Source: Neocallimastix lanati (nom. inval.)
Lineage: Eukaryota > Neocallimastigomycota > Neocallimastigomycetes > Neocallimastigales > Neocallimastigaceae
Length of the DNA: 64,000 bases
Direction of reading: 5' to 3'
NCBI GenBank assembly: GCA_016946835.1
Contig: JACVTC010000121.1
Span: 276,001 to 340,000, forward strand
How positions within the stretch are numbered: the first letter of the stretch is position 1; each line of letters starts with the position of its first letter. Positions 1-12,688 of this stretch are shown here, piece by piece. The notes beneath the pieces were generated by a model. That model had not been told where the DNA came from. It searched no databases and was given only the letters and a program-made list of their open reading frames with translations. A program made the translations under genes and the position numbers.

Positions 1-1338
1 TATTTCCTTATCAAATTTTTCTTCTTTATCAATTTTCATTTCTTCTTTAACGTCTATTATTACTCCTTCTTTATTTTCTTCTTTTGCTTTTTCATTTATT
101 TCGGTTTTTATTTGATTTTCTAAATTAATATTATCAGGTTCTATGTCATCATTATATAGTGAACTATGATAACTTCCATTATCATACATTGAATTATTAT
201 CATTTTCATTACTTATAATATTTAGATTTTCTTTAGAATTTGCAATAAATGTTTCAAAATTAATGCTTTTCTCTTCCAAAATTTTAATTTTATCATCAAA
301 AACTTGCTCATTTTTACTAACATTTTTCATTTTATCAATACTATAAGTAATATCTTTTTCAACTAATTCTATTCTATTATTGAATTTTTTTTCAGCAGCG
401 TCATTTGATTCTTTATATCGATTTAATTGAGTTTGGAGATTACTAATTTCTTTTTTAATGAATGAATGATTATTTTCAATAGTTTCTTTCGTTTCATTAT
501 TTATTTTCTCTTCATAAAAACGGAAATCACTTATTGATGAGTTAATACTTTTAACATCATCATTTATATTATTTATTCTTTTATCAATTATTTTATCAAG
601 GTCTAATTTTTCTTTTTTATAATCATTGATTTCTCTTTGAAGATTTTTTATTTCCATGTTTGCTTCATTAATTAATGTCTTTTTATTTGTATCCAGAAAA
701 TTTAATTTTTCATCAATTTCTTTAATTCTTTTACCAACTTCAATAATTTCTTTTTTTATTTTATCATTTAATAAATTTAATTCTTGATTAATTTGTGAAT
801 TCATTTCTTTCAATTTATTAGCAACACTACATTCAAGTTTATTTAATTCACAATTAACTTTATCATCAATTTCAAAATATCTTTTGGTTAATAAATTGGT
901 AAATTCATCAACATTTTGACTAGTCTTTTTTAAGCTATTGAAATATTTATTGCTTCTTTCCTCATTAATATCATGCATTTTTTTAAGCTCATCCTCATAA
1001 TTTTCAAGTTGAATTTGTTTATTATTATGAATATTTAATTTCTTATTGAATTCTTCTTTTACATCTTGAATACTATTTCTTTGAATTATTTGTGTTTCTT
1101 CTAAAATTTGAACTTTTTTTGTGATTTCTTTTATGAATTGCTTATTGCTTTCTTCCTTTAACCTTTCTTCTTCTTTTTTTTCAATTGATCTCTTTTTATC
1201 TAATTTTGAATTTCTCTTTTTGATACAAAAGTAAATTATGAAAACGATAATTAGCGTTTTAATAACTTCTGAATTTAATAAATGTATCATACTTTTCCCA
1301 ATTACAGAAAAGGATACATCATATGTATCCGACTTCAT
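1..1338 (-). CDS. Membrane-anchored long coiled-coil protein (partial, 3' end beyond window)
   Basis: An uninterrupted minus-strand frame runs from an ATG at 1338 to the window edge (446 codons, no stop), so the C-terminus is missing. An in-frame TAA lies directly before the ATG, which fixes the start for a single-exon gene. Residues about 25-39 are a hydrophobic stretch (TLIIVFIIYFCI) followed by KKR, which looks like a single membrane anchor. From about residue 45 the protein is almost wholly Lys/Glu/Asn/Ile/Leu-rich with heptad-like spacing, as expected of a long coiled coil, and it becomes more Asn/Asp/Ser-rich near residue 400. I cannot assign a family. A tethering or organelle-scaffold role is possible but is only inference from the architecture. 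Low-complexity composition makes distant homology unreliable. The open frame is well supported; function is unknown. Confidence 0.75.
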   Translation of the reverse strand, partial: MKSDTYDVSFSVIGKSMIHLLNSEVIKTLIIVFIIYFCIKKRNSKLDKKRSIEKKEEERLKEESNKQFIKEITKKVQILEETQIIQRNSIQDVKEEFNKKLNIHNNKQIQLENYEDELKKMHDINEERSNKYFNSLKKTSQNVDEFTNLLTKRYFEIDDKVNCELNKLECSVANKLKEMNSQINQELNLLNDKIKKEIIEVGKRIKEIDEKLNFLDTNKKTLINEANMEIKNLQREINDYKKEKLDLDKIIDKRINNINDDVKSINSSISDFRFYEEKINNETKETIENNHSFIKKEISNLQTQLNRYKESNDAAEKKFNNRIELVEKDITYSIDKMKNVSKNEQVFDDKIKILEEKSINFETFIANSKENLNIISNENDNNSMYDNGSYHSSLYNDDIEPDNINLENQIKTEINEKAKEENKEGVIIDVKEEMKIDKEEKFDKEI

Positions 1339-2678
1339 TTATTCAAACCTTTTTTTATACGTACAAAAAACTAGTTACTCCTAATCTATTAAATTATTAA
1401 AATTTAATTAAGATATAATTAATTAAATTGACAAATACTTATTACTAAATTAATATACATATATATACAGAATTTTTATTGCTAAAATTTTATAATTACT
1501 CTTTTTACCTGAAATATCTAATTTAATAAATAGTTTTCAAATCAATAATAATAGATTAATTCTTATTACTTCGATAAAAAAAAATTATAAATGAATTTAA
1601 AAATTTTTTTTATTTAAATATTTAATTAAATGGATTTATTTTACATTAACAATAAATTAATACATAGATATAAAGTAATATAATTAATTTCAATATATAA
1701 AATAATTTAAATAAATAATTACGAAATTTTATAAATTAAAAAGTACTAAAAATTTCTGATACAAGATTTATTACAAAAAAATTTTTTTGTATTAACATTA
1801 TGTAAATTAATATAAAAAAAAATGTTTCATACATTAACATTTACAATCATTTACAATGGATAGTTTGGCTTATAAAATGATTGGATAATACATACAAATA
1901 ATAATATAATAAACATATATATAATTAATATATTAATAATTATAAAAAACTAATATATTAATAAATTTAAAGAATTGGACTTTCATAATAATTTTCGTAT
2001 TAATGTGTTTATTAAAAAATATATATTTTTTATATTTTAAAATAATATTTTATATTTATTATATAATTTTATTATATTATTATATAAATAATTTATTAAC
2101 TATATATTGTATTTTATTTAAGCATATAGAATCTTTGATAGAAAAAAAAATGAAAAAATTTTAAATGTAAAATTTAAATGTAAAAAATATAATATTTTAA
2201 TATTTATAAATTAAATAATATATTTAATTTTTATTTAATGAAAAAAATATATATATTTAATTTAATATTTATGAATTAATAAAAAATATATTTTATCAAA
2301 CTTTTTTATAAAGAAAAAATAGGTTTTTTTCTTCTTATGTAAAATAAATAATACATTGATTAAATATAAAAACTAAATTTATATATTTAATGTATTGAAA
2401 ATCATTGTATACATATAGTTATTTAATGTAGAACCAATTTTATAATTTAAAAAAATATTTATGAATTAAAATTTGTAATAAATCAACATATGTTATATAT
2501 ACATTTATTCAATCATATATTAATTTCATAAATTATTAAACATTTTTATTATATTTTTATTTTATATTATTATTTAATATTTTTATAAAAATTTTTTTAA
2601 TAGATAATCAAAAAAATAAAAATAAAAATAATAGTTTTTATTAAATCTAATTTTATTTACTTATTTATTTTCTTTTAT

Positions 2679-2709
<31 letters not shown>

Positions 2710-3183
2710 TTTTATATTTTTAAACAATTACAGCAATTATTGTTATTTTTAAAATAGAAAAGAAAGTTTGAATGAACATATACATTTTACTATTTTATTA
2801 ATATATATATTTAAAAAATTATTTTATAATATTATTTATCCTTTTTAGTATTCAATAAAAAAAAAAAAAGGTTTTATTTATTTTAGTATTTTTATAAACA
2901 AAAGCATCGAAGTATTATATTGTTTATAACTAAATAAATTAAAAAAAAATGATGTGTATTTTTATTTTTTTTTAATATCACATTAGATTGCTTTGAAAGA
3001 AAATAGACTATATATTTAGTAAAAAATAAAGTAATTATATATAATATTAATATACATATATAAAAGTCAAACAAATATAAATAAACAGAAATTAAATAAT
3101 TAAATCTATCAAGAATAAAAATAGAATTTGTAATAATAAAAATTCTTTGTATTCATATTTATTTATTCAGTATTATTAGAATT

Positions 3184-3233
<50 letters not shown>

Positions 3234-4342
3234 CTTCAAAACTATATAAATTATCATTATATTATTATGAATATAATCATAATTATTATTAGAGTTTATG
3301 TATTATTATATAAATTATATATATCTTAATGTTTATTTATATTAAAACATAAATAAAATTTATATATATATATCAATAGCAAATATAAATTTAAAGCAAA
3401 TGATTATTGGATTGAATATTAATTAAAATTTAATAAATTTTTTATACAATAGAAAGAATTAAGATATAAAAATAATATTTAAAGTAAAAACAAAGAATTA
3501 ATAATAAAGAATATGATTAATTAATACTATAATATAAATATTATAAAAAAAATAATAATAATGTTGAAATAATAAAATTCAAAACAAAATGGAACAAAAA
3601 AAAAAACGAACAATATAACAATTTATTTAATATTTGTTTATATTATAAATATAGTGATAATGCATATATAAACAAAATTTTTACATATTATATATTTAGA
3701 AATAATATAAATAAACAATCTTATTTACTTTTAAAAATAATCTTTATTAATTTGGTAGAAAAATACAAATTTATTTATTAATATTTATTTCTTTTTTTTT
3801 TTTTTTTTTTTTTTTATAGAATATTAAATGAATCAATGTTTAAAAATTGGATAAATTAATAACAAGAAATTGAAAGATTATAATTATATTATAAAATTCA
3901 TTAAAAGTAATAAATGTATGAAAAAAGTTAAAATTATTGAAGTATATAGTAAATTTAATTCAATAATTTATAAAAGCAAACATTTTAATATTAATATTTA
4001 TATTTATTTATAGAAATAGAGCTTACAGTTTAAAAGTGAATAAATTATAACTTCCTTTTACTTCCTTTTCGCTTTGTTTTATTTATTTTTTGATAAAATT
4101 TCTATACCCTAAAAACGATACCAGATATTCAATATTTTGAAAATATAGAAAAGCATTAGCATTTTATATTATTTTTAATATAATAAAAAACTTATATAGA
4201 AAATTAAATATACTTTATATAAAAATCTTTATTTGTTCTTCATAAAAGTAAGTTTAGGAATATAATATCGATAATAATATAATATCAATAATATAATTAA
4301 CATAATAAATTGTTTTTTATATAAAAGTTATATAAAATAAAA
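1339..4342. other. A+T-rich intergenic DNA between divergent genes
   Basis: This is the shared upstream region of the coiled-coil gene (minus) and the KH-SAM gene (plus). It holds poly(T) runs near 2680-2704 and 3790-3816, a (TAA)n microsatellite at about 3187-3231, and otherwise near-pure A/T sequence. I see no supportable ORF. A 60-codon minus frame at 2892-3074 is Ile/Leu/Phe low-complexity and is not credible. The promoters of both flanking genes must lie here, but no specific site can be named. Confidence 0.6.
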
Positions 4343-7300
4343 ATGGAAAATAGTATAGATAATGTTATTACTTCAACGTTTTGCCTTCCAGTTCGTGCTC
4401 ATCGTGGAATACAGACGAACGGCTTGGATATACAACAATATATAACAGACATTATTAATCAGTTATGTGAAGATTCAATTAAAAAATACAAATGTCAAAT
4501 TGTATTTTCTCAACTGGAAACTTCATCAACAATTTCAAATTTAAGAGCGAAAAATGATTATTTTGATTTTAATTATAGTATTAGTATTAATGGGCCTTTA
4601 AATCAAGTTTTACAAGCAAGAGGAAATATTTTAAGAAATAATCCTTCTCAGGTAATTGTTAAAAACATATATATTAAAAAAAAATATCGTTAATTAATTA
4701 TTATTATTTATTTAAAAGACTGTATCAACACTTTACATTGAACGTTGGTTACTCTTAAATAAAAATGAAGAAATAAAATCCTCAATTAATGATAAGTTAA
4801 AAGAAATCATGCTACAGACAAATGCCACTATCATTGTAGATTATAATAAAAATGATAAAGTTAAGCCTCCTCCAGGTTTAGGTTCAGATTCAATAAAAAT
4901 AGATATTCTCGGAAAATGGGAAGATGTTGAAAAAGCAAGATTAAAATGTTTGGTGTATTTTGATAAATTAGTAAATATAAAAATATTAATAATTATATGA
5001 ATAATATTATTTTTTAATAATAGTTTTGAACATTTTTTAAACGTAAAATCATAATTGAAAAGAAATTTAAGTAACTAATGGATTATAAATTTTCCTAATA
5101 ACAAATAAATAGAGTGGATTTGCAGTATGTTATGTTGAAATTGATCCAAAATTGCATTATATTTTGGCTGGACGCAAAAGAGAAACATTAAATGAAATTA
5201 TGAATGAAACGTCAACAAATATTTATATACCATTTCCATTAATTAACCAATCATCATTAAAAGCTCATTCGGTTGTTGTTGGAGATACACTATTAAGTAG
5301 TAGTCATAATGATTTTTATTCTCAATCAATTATATATATTACTGGACAATACCAAGATCAAGTTAATATCGCAAAGAAGAAACTTTTAAATTTAGCAATT
5401 AATAAGGTAATTTAATAATTATTAATTATATAATAAGTATTTATAATAATTTTATATTTTAATGAATTTATAGAAATTAACAGTTGCGTCAAGACATGTA
5501 AAATGTTTACCAAGAAAGATAGATTGGATGCTTATTAGTAAAAAGGAAACACTTAAGAAAATTATGCAAGATAATGCTACATTCATTGAATTTCCACTTA
5601 TTGGTTCTTCAAATGACACCATATTTGTTTATGGTGATGAACGAGTATTTGTTGAGCGTACTATCCGTTCAATAATGCTTTTAGTATGAATATTTTTTTT
5701 ATTTTAATTTTATAAAAATTTTAGATATTAAAATAATCTTTATAAATATATTAAATATATAAATATTTTTATTATTAAATAGGCATGTAGTTATTATAAG
5801 GCAACTATTAAATTATTACATCCTATATTATTCCCTCAATCTAGTAAAGGATTGCTTCAAAATAATATTCAAACAATGAATTCAACTTTGAAACAGTTAT
5901 GTCAAGTTACTAGAGCTGAAATTATTTTCAGTAACCAATTTGTTAAAATTTATGGTTTAGAATCAGCTGTTAAAAATGCATATCGACAATTAATGGAATC
6001 TTCACTTTTGAAGGTAGTAATTATATTAATTATTAAAAAAAAATAAAAAGCTATACAAAAAGCTATACAAATATACTAATGGTAACCAATTTTTATATAG
6101 ACTCATACCCAGGAATCGATTTTCCAATTAGAATTAGCGTTAGAACAACGTGATTATATTAATGGAAAAAAAAATGGAAAGATTAATAAAATAATAAAAT
6201 CTTCAGGCTGTAAAATAACCTTCCAAGAGTATAATGGATATAATATGTTGATTGACATATGCAATCAATATTCTGCTAAAGCTTTAGAAGGTTTAGCTAT
6301 GCTTGAAGTAAGATAATTATTATAAACTATAATTATGAATATATAAATGAAGAACTTTTAATGATTAATATAAATAATTAATTTTATAGGATGAAATACC
6401 AGCAGAATTATCATTCTATATACCAGAATCCTTCCATAAAAGAATTATTGGTGTAGGAGGAAAAAATATTCAAAGGATTATGAAAAAATTCGGTGTTTAT
6501 GTGAAATTCTCAAATGCGGAAGAATTTAAGGAATTGGGTGGTTATTTTGAAAATAATGATAATGTAATTGCAAGGACACCTTCAAAGAATTCAGCCAATT
6601 TAGAAAGTTTAAAGCAAGCTATTTTAGAACTTGTTAATCCAAATAAGGTAGTAATTAATTATAATCCTAATGATAATGATAATGTAATAATAATAATAAT
6701 AATAAATGTTAAAAACTAAACAGTAATAACAAATTTAATAAATATAATATTTAAAAAAAAATTAATTAGGAAAAGAAGGATATCACTATTAATACTAGAA
6801 TTCCACGTCAATTTCATTCTTATGTCACTGGAAAAAATGCATATAATATAAATAATATTGAAAAAGAATACAAAGTTAAAATTAATTTTCCAGAAAAAGA
6901 ATCTGGTTCTACAGATATTGAAATTGTAGGAGGTGAACTCCAAGTTAATAAAGCAAGATATGCACTTCAAGTTTGTATTTTAATTTATTTTAAATACATA
7001 TAATAATTTGTTTATAAACATAATATTAACAGTAATATATTATATATTTAAGGAATTAATACCTGAAGTTTATGATATTCATATTAATAATACCAGTATT
7101 GTTAAGAATATTATCAATTCTGAAGAATTTAATGAAAATATTATTAGTCAATTAAATAAGTATGATATGAAATTATTTTATTATTTACCTGAAACCAATG
7201 ACAATGAAAGTGAGTGTACAATAATATTACAGTACAAAAAAGGTAGTCCGGACTTCGAAAAAGCGAAAAAACTTGTAAAAGATTATTTCATAGTTAATAT

Positions 7301-8976
7301 AGTAAGTATATTATAATTATAAATTTAATATTATTATTCTTGTTATTATTGATATAGGATTTTATTTATTTTTTTTAAAAAAAAAAAATAGGATTCCACA
7401 AACATTTATCACATTTCAAGAGTTAATTCCTATTCAAGTCTTAATTCTCAAAGGAAAAGTATTGAGAGTTTAAGTTCTCTTGTTAATATGAATACTAATC
7501 AAGTTTCAACCCTTCCATCAAGTATCGGATCTTCAATTAATTCAAATTCAATAAGCCAAAATCAAGTTAATCTTTTTGGAGAAATTTCCAATAAAATACC
7601 AAGCAGAATTATTGAAGATGAGAAAAATGATGATAAGGTGCCAACTTCATTAGCTTCAATGGATTCAAAAATTACATATTCAGATTATAGTCTTTTTGAT
7701 AACAATGTTATTTATTCATTTGAATTACCTTTTAAAGTAAATTTCAGTAATTTTGTTTAAATAAATTTAAGTAAAAAAAATTTCTTTTTAACTGATTTTA
7801 ATTTATTGTTCATTCTTAATAATTTTTAAATTTATAGAATACAAGAGCTGTGGGTTCAGCTCCTAATCTTAGGACTTTCTTCGATGATAATGTTATTATT
7901 GGTAATTCAAATCTTCAAAGAAGCCAATCAGATATAAATAATGACTTACCTTTGCCGGAGCAAGCTATTAACAAAGACAATGATAGTAACTTGTGGAATA
8001 AACAAAATCAGGTTTGTATAATTTTTTACATTTTATTATAAAAACGCTTATTAACTATTTCAGTATTTAATTATATATTTTATAATAAAAATAAACAGCC
8101 AAGATACAATGGAATTCCAATTTACTCACAAACTTCGCTTGAAAATCCTCAAAGTATTTTTTCACAATCTCCAGATCGTTTTATTCCAGCAGCACCAGGT
8201 AGTGGTATACCAATGATGACTAATAAGCATCAAGAACAAACTACCGAGCATGAACACGATGAGCATGTGAGTATAATAAAAAATATGGTATAATTTTGTT
8301 ATTTCTTATTTATATTAATATGAATATTTAAATATTAATAATATTCAATTTATATAAATTAAAGTTCCGTCAAGAAAATAAGCAAAGAAAGCCATCCCCT
8401 TTACGTAATTCAACATCTACAGATATAGTATTAGATGACGAAGAATCTGAAACGGAAGTTCTTTCTGAAAAAATGATGCAACAATTAATTACATCTAATG
8501 GAAATGAATCTAGTGATATGCAACAAATTTCATACATTTTAATTTCGATTGGCTTACAACGTTACATACCAAAATTTGTTGAACAAGAAATTGATTATAA
8601 AACTTTTATTACATTAACGGATAATGATTTGAAAGAAATTGGAATTATGACATTAGGTTCAAGAAAAAAGATTTTGAGTACAATTGAAGAACTTCATAAT
8701 TCAATGAATTCAAACTCGAGATCTCCTATACCTTCTTTACAAGCTCAAATTGATACCAATGCATCAATAATTAATAATAAGTTAAATCCATCACTTTTAT
8801 CAATCCAGAATCCAATGAGTACAATGGCCAATCCTTTATCTATTGGTCAAGGTTTAACACAAAGTCAAGCTCCACATATTCCATTGCCTTTTATACCTCA
8901 ATCTAATAGTATTGGACCTTCTCATTTAGCATCAATTACATCAAAATCTACTAATTCTAATGTTATTTCTCATTAA
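4343..8976 (+). CDS. Multi-KH domain RNA-binding protein with C-terminal SAM domain (Bicaudal-C-like layout), 13 exons
   Basis: Predicted exons: 4343-4651, 4719-4970, 5113-5406, 5474-5683, 5783-6013, 6101-6307, 6390-6647, 6770-6970, 7053-7301, 7392-7736, 7838-8011, 8099-8266, 8365-8976 (stop). They join to about 1169 residues through 12 GT-AG introns of 67-142 bp, all phase 0. An in-frame TAA at 4322 supports the start. KH-like modules lie in exons 3-8. The clearest has GVGGKNIQ near residue 522 (exon 7). Others have GKKNGKINKI near 454, AGRKRET near 206 and TGKNAYNI near 608, and several have lost the canonical GxxG loop. Exons 10-12 encode a Ser/Asn/Pro-rich linker. Residues about 1020-1078 match a SAM domain (ISYILISIGLQRYI, then LKEIGI and GSRKKIL). 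KH plus SAM suggests binding and multimerisation on mRNA, as in Bicaudal-C. The exon 7 KH resembles fungal YLL032C-type proteins from memory. Donors GTTTGT (exons 8 and 11) are the least certain sites. Confidence 0.85.
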
Positions 8977-9615
8977 GAATTAATTCAGAATTAAAATAAT
9001 TATATTTTAAAAATTTTTCCATTTTTAATTTATTGTTAACTTTTTAATTTATATATCCAGGTATTTAAAAAAAAAAAAAAAAAAAAAAAAAATTAAAAAA
9101 ATAGTAACAATAATTAAAAATATAAAGTATTGATTTTTTACTTTTTTCAATTATTATTTTATTATATGACATTTTAAAATAAAAGAATAATTTGGAAAAT
9201 AATACATTTTTTAGTATAATTAATTAAATATTTTTATAATTATATTATTAAAAGAAAATAATACTAAATAACAAATCTAGAAAATAATAATTAAAGAAAT
9301 TAGAAAAAAAATGTATAATCATTTTTAATACAAAATAGTAATCAGTATATTAAAATAATTAACAAATATGAATTATGATATGATAAAATAGTTTAAATTT
9401 AAATATTATAATTTATACATTTGTTAATATATATACTTATTCAATTAATTTTTATATTTTTTTTATAATCTATAGTAGTATAATTTATTTATTCATATAT
9501 ATATATATATAAAAAAAATTTTTTTTAATACTATATATATATTATAATGTGTTTTTTTTTTTTTTTTTTTTTTTGTTTTGTTTTGTTTCTAATTTTTGTT
9601 GGCTGTGTATTATCT

Positions 9616-9707
<92 letters not shown>

Positions 9708-10312
9708 TCTATTTATATTTATGTGTATTTATTTATATATAATTTGTTCCTAAAAAAATATGTAAATATAGTTTTTATTTATAATAATTTTCCTCTTTTG
9801 TATAAAATACAAAAATATATTGAAACTAAGGATAAAAATAAGCTGATTAATTAATGTAATATTAATTCATTATATATAAATCATATTATGGCTTATTTCA
9901 ATTATTTTATTTTTCCTAAAAAATAAAGTCGATATAGCTAATGATTTTATTAATTATAAAGCTAATATAAATTATTTATTAGATTTATTTATAAATTTTG
10001 AATTAAGTTATGATGGATTAAATAATCTAATATATATCGTGTTTAATTATAAATATCGAGACCAAAGATATATTAATAAAAACTACCTATGCAATATATA
10101 TATACTAATAAAAAAAAATGAATTGATTCCTTATGTTTGTTATTTAACCCAAAAATAATTATAAATTTAATATGATCGATAAAGTAAGAATTAATATCGA
10201 TGAAATTATTAGAATAAGCAAGTATTAAGTATAATTGAAAATAGATAGATATCTTCAGATTTATACAAAAAAAAATAAAATAATTTATAATTTTAACTTT
10301 TATTTTTATTTT
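8977..10312. other. Intergenic A+T-rich DNA with poly(A) run and (TTTA)n microsatellite
   Basis: Downstream of the KH-SAM gene. There is a poly(A) run at about 9067-9091, a poly(T) run at about 9552-9572 and a long (TTTA)n array at about 9618-9708. The two overlapping plus frames at 9547-9854 are simply this microsatellite read as Leu/Phe/Ile/Tyr. I found no coding content. Confidence 0.7.
9618..9708. repeat. (TTTA)n tetranucleotide microsatellite
   Basis: About 22 perfect TTTA units read directly, ending in slightly impure copies (ctatttata). Open reading frames across it are artefacts. Confidence 0.95.
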
Positions 10313-10419
10313 TAATTTCAAATGTAATTTTTACCTACATGTATTTTTTATAATAATATTAATAAAATTATGGAAGTGTATTCTCTTCCCTGTTTAAAAA
10401 AAAAAAAAAAAAAAAAAAA
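10313..10419 (+). mobile_element. 5'-truncated LINE 3' end with poly(A) tail (family B)
   Basis: About 80 bp followed by 24 A residues match, in the opposite orientation, the sequence at 31420-31510. Shared tracts include 'acctacatgtattttt' and 'gtgtattctcttccctg' directly before the A-run. Two copies in opposite orientation, both ending in poly(A), identify the 3' end of a non-LTR element. Nothing 5' of about 10290 aligns with the other copy, so this is a very short 5'-truncated insertion. Confidence 0.75.
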
Positions 10420-10611
10420 TCTTTTTGTAAATAATAATTTCTGAAATATTTTCTTATTCATATATTAATTTAATATTCTTATATATATTATTAACAATAA
10501 TATCAAATATATTAAATAATTATTTTATACTTTTATAATATATATAATAATATATTTATTATATATAACATAAATATTCTTATTTATCTTAACCCCAATG
10601 ATATGGACTGT

Positions 10612-11480
10612 TTTTCTAGGTCCAAGATATTAGAGATGAAGAAATTAGTGAAGCAATCTCATCTACTCCTAACTTTAAAGCTTGTAGTCCTGATGGAAAG
10701 TTTTGATTCCTGGCAAAAATGATTCAGAAGAACCAAGTGAAAATAATAGTAATATCTCTTTTGGCTTTAAATGTCTCAAAGTCATAATCAATAGTATTTG
10801 GAATGAGGTTTTTCTAAAATCATGAAATAATGCATCGGTAGTTTCTATTCATAAAACGGACGATCCATCAGATTGTAATAACTATGGTGGCATCACTCTT
10901 ATCAATAATGGATTAAAAATTATAACGAAAATCATAGCTAATAGAATCCCTAAATATGGAATTGATAAAGGATTTATTAGGCCTGAACAATATGGATTTC
11001 GTAACATAGAAGAATATATTAGTCTTTACACTTCATTAATAATTATATGTCAGAGGCAAAAATTTTAAAATAAAGATACTTACCTTGGCTTTTTTTTTTT
11101 TTTTGGACCTTAAAAAATCGTATGACTCAGTCCCCATATACAATGAAGATTCATCACTAAGGTATTAAAGGTAAGTGCTATAAATTAATTATAAACTTAT
11201 ACATATCAGAATCATTCACTATTAAGAAAGGTGTTCGTCAAGGTTGTCCCCTCTCACTATTTTTATTTATCTTATTCATTAATGAAATTTTTAATAAATG
11301 TGATAAATATGGAATCTCTATTGGTGATAAACGCCGTTGTAGAGGTCTTTTTGCAGATGACATTGTATTATGTACTTCAACAAAATCTCAACTTAAGAAG
11401 TTGTTAAAATTAGCAAATGGGCTTGAAAAAATGAAATGTAATTTGATATCAATAAATGTACTAGTTTAGTAGTTCGAGGG
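10612..11480 (+). pseudogene. LINE reverse transcriptase relic (plus strand)
   Basis: Conceptual reading across frameshifts and stops gives ordered non-LTR reverse transcriptase motifs. In order these are a DEEISEAI linker, an NNYGGITLINNGLKII block, RPEQYGFRN, LDLKKSYDSVPIY, then GVRQGCPLS and the catalytic GLFADDIVL (near 11340-11370). Names refer to the RVT_1 family as I know it. A T16 run at about 11089-11104 interrupts the codons just before LDLKK. Several stops and frame changes show it is dead. Its motifs closely parallel those at 49.6-51 kb, so it belongs to a related LINE lineage. The 5' part (endonuclease) and 3' end are not seen adjacent to it. Confidence 0.85.
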
Positions 11481-12260
11481 GAAGTTTCAATATTTCTTAA
11501 TAATTGTAAACCTACCTTTTATTTATAATTCTTCTATATATTATAATATAATATGATAATTATAATTACTTATTATATTATAATTAAATATATATAGTTG
11601 ATATTATTTATTATATTAATTATTATATAATATTTTTATATATTATTACTTTATATTTATTTATATGATTAAATTGTAATTTTTATATGTATATAATCCT
11701 ATTAATAACCATCCTTCATGTAAATTATTAGAGGGAAATTGATTTGGTTATTTTGATAGATAAAAAAGAAAAAATATTAATAATAATAAAAAGATAATTA
11801 TTCAAGCAAAAATTATTGCATATAAAAGTCTCTCATATCAAAAACTAGTGGAGATATCGGGGAAATGCACTTGTATAGTTGTTTTATTTTAAAATTTTGC
11901 GTTTGAATTAATTAATTTTGAAAATAATAATTGAGTGTTATAAAAATTAATTTTATTTATATTGTATAAATTTTATTAATAACGTGTGTAATTAAATTAT
12001 TAAATTTAAATACTTGAAGGAATCTTGGAATTTCAGACCAGAATAAAAAAGAATAGGTCTTCAATTAATTTAAAATTGATAAAATAATTAGTAAAATTAA
12101 TTTTAATTATAAGAATTATAATTGATAGCTATATATATTATATATATATATATATAGAAGAGAATTTAAAAACAAATTATTATAATAAATTTTCAGCAAA
12201 AATTTTCAATTGCATGTTATTAAATTTTTATTCAAACAACTGTTTTACAATTATACTACA
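11481..12260. other. A+T-rich DNA between LINE relics
   Basis: No coding signal. It includes a short (AT)n near 12130-12152. It may include undetectable LINE remains. Confidence 0.4.
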
Positions 12261-12373
12261 AAAATTTCAATCATTTTTTTCAACATGAACTCAGATTACA
12301 ATTTAGCAAAATTTCATAGAGGTTTTTGCCACTATAATTATAAGTTTAAAAAAATCTTTTATGATTTTCTTAC

Positions 12374-12688
12374 ATGATTTTAAGGAATTATCTATTAGGT
12401 AACTATTCGACTTATTTAGTAAAAATATATATATGTAGAGGCAAGATTTTCTTTTATATTGATAAAAATTTTTCACCAAATTGTGGTTCTTATTTTATTA
12501 TTAAAGTATTTATAAATTATTTATTACATTTTCATGAATTTTTACTCTTAATGTATAAAGGTCTTCATCCTTCTACTGAAGTTAATTGGAAATTTTGCAA
12601 ATATTCAACTAAAAACAGAAATAATTCTAAGTCTTATAAATCTAAAGCATGTTGCTCTGAAGTTATTCTTCATCCAAATGCCAAATGA
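12374..12688 (+). pseudogene. Possible 5' portion of a LINE (unassigned frame before the endonuclease)
   Basis: A 104-codon frame rich in Tyr/Phe/Lys/Cys directly precedes and slightly overlaps the frame that carries endonuclease motifs. Base composition here is less A+T-extreme than the flanks and the orientation matches. I do not recognise a domain. It could be an ORF1 remnant of the LINE that follows or an unrelated fragment. The assignment rests on position only. Confidence 0.35.

Noticed and set aside
9547-9854. Two overlapping plus-strand ORFs rich in Leu/Phe/Ile/Tyr
   Set aside because: They are a (TTTA)n microsatellite and a poly(T) run read in frame; no start context or domain.
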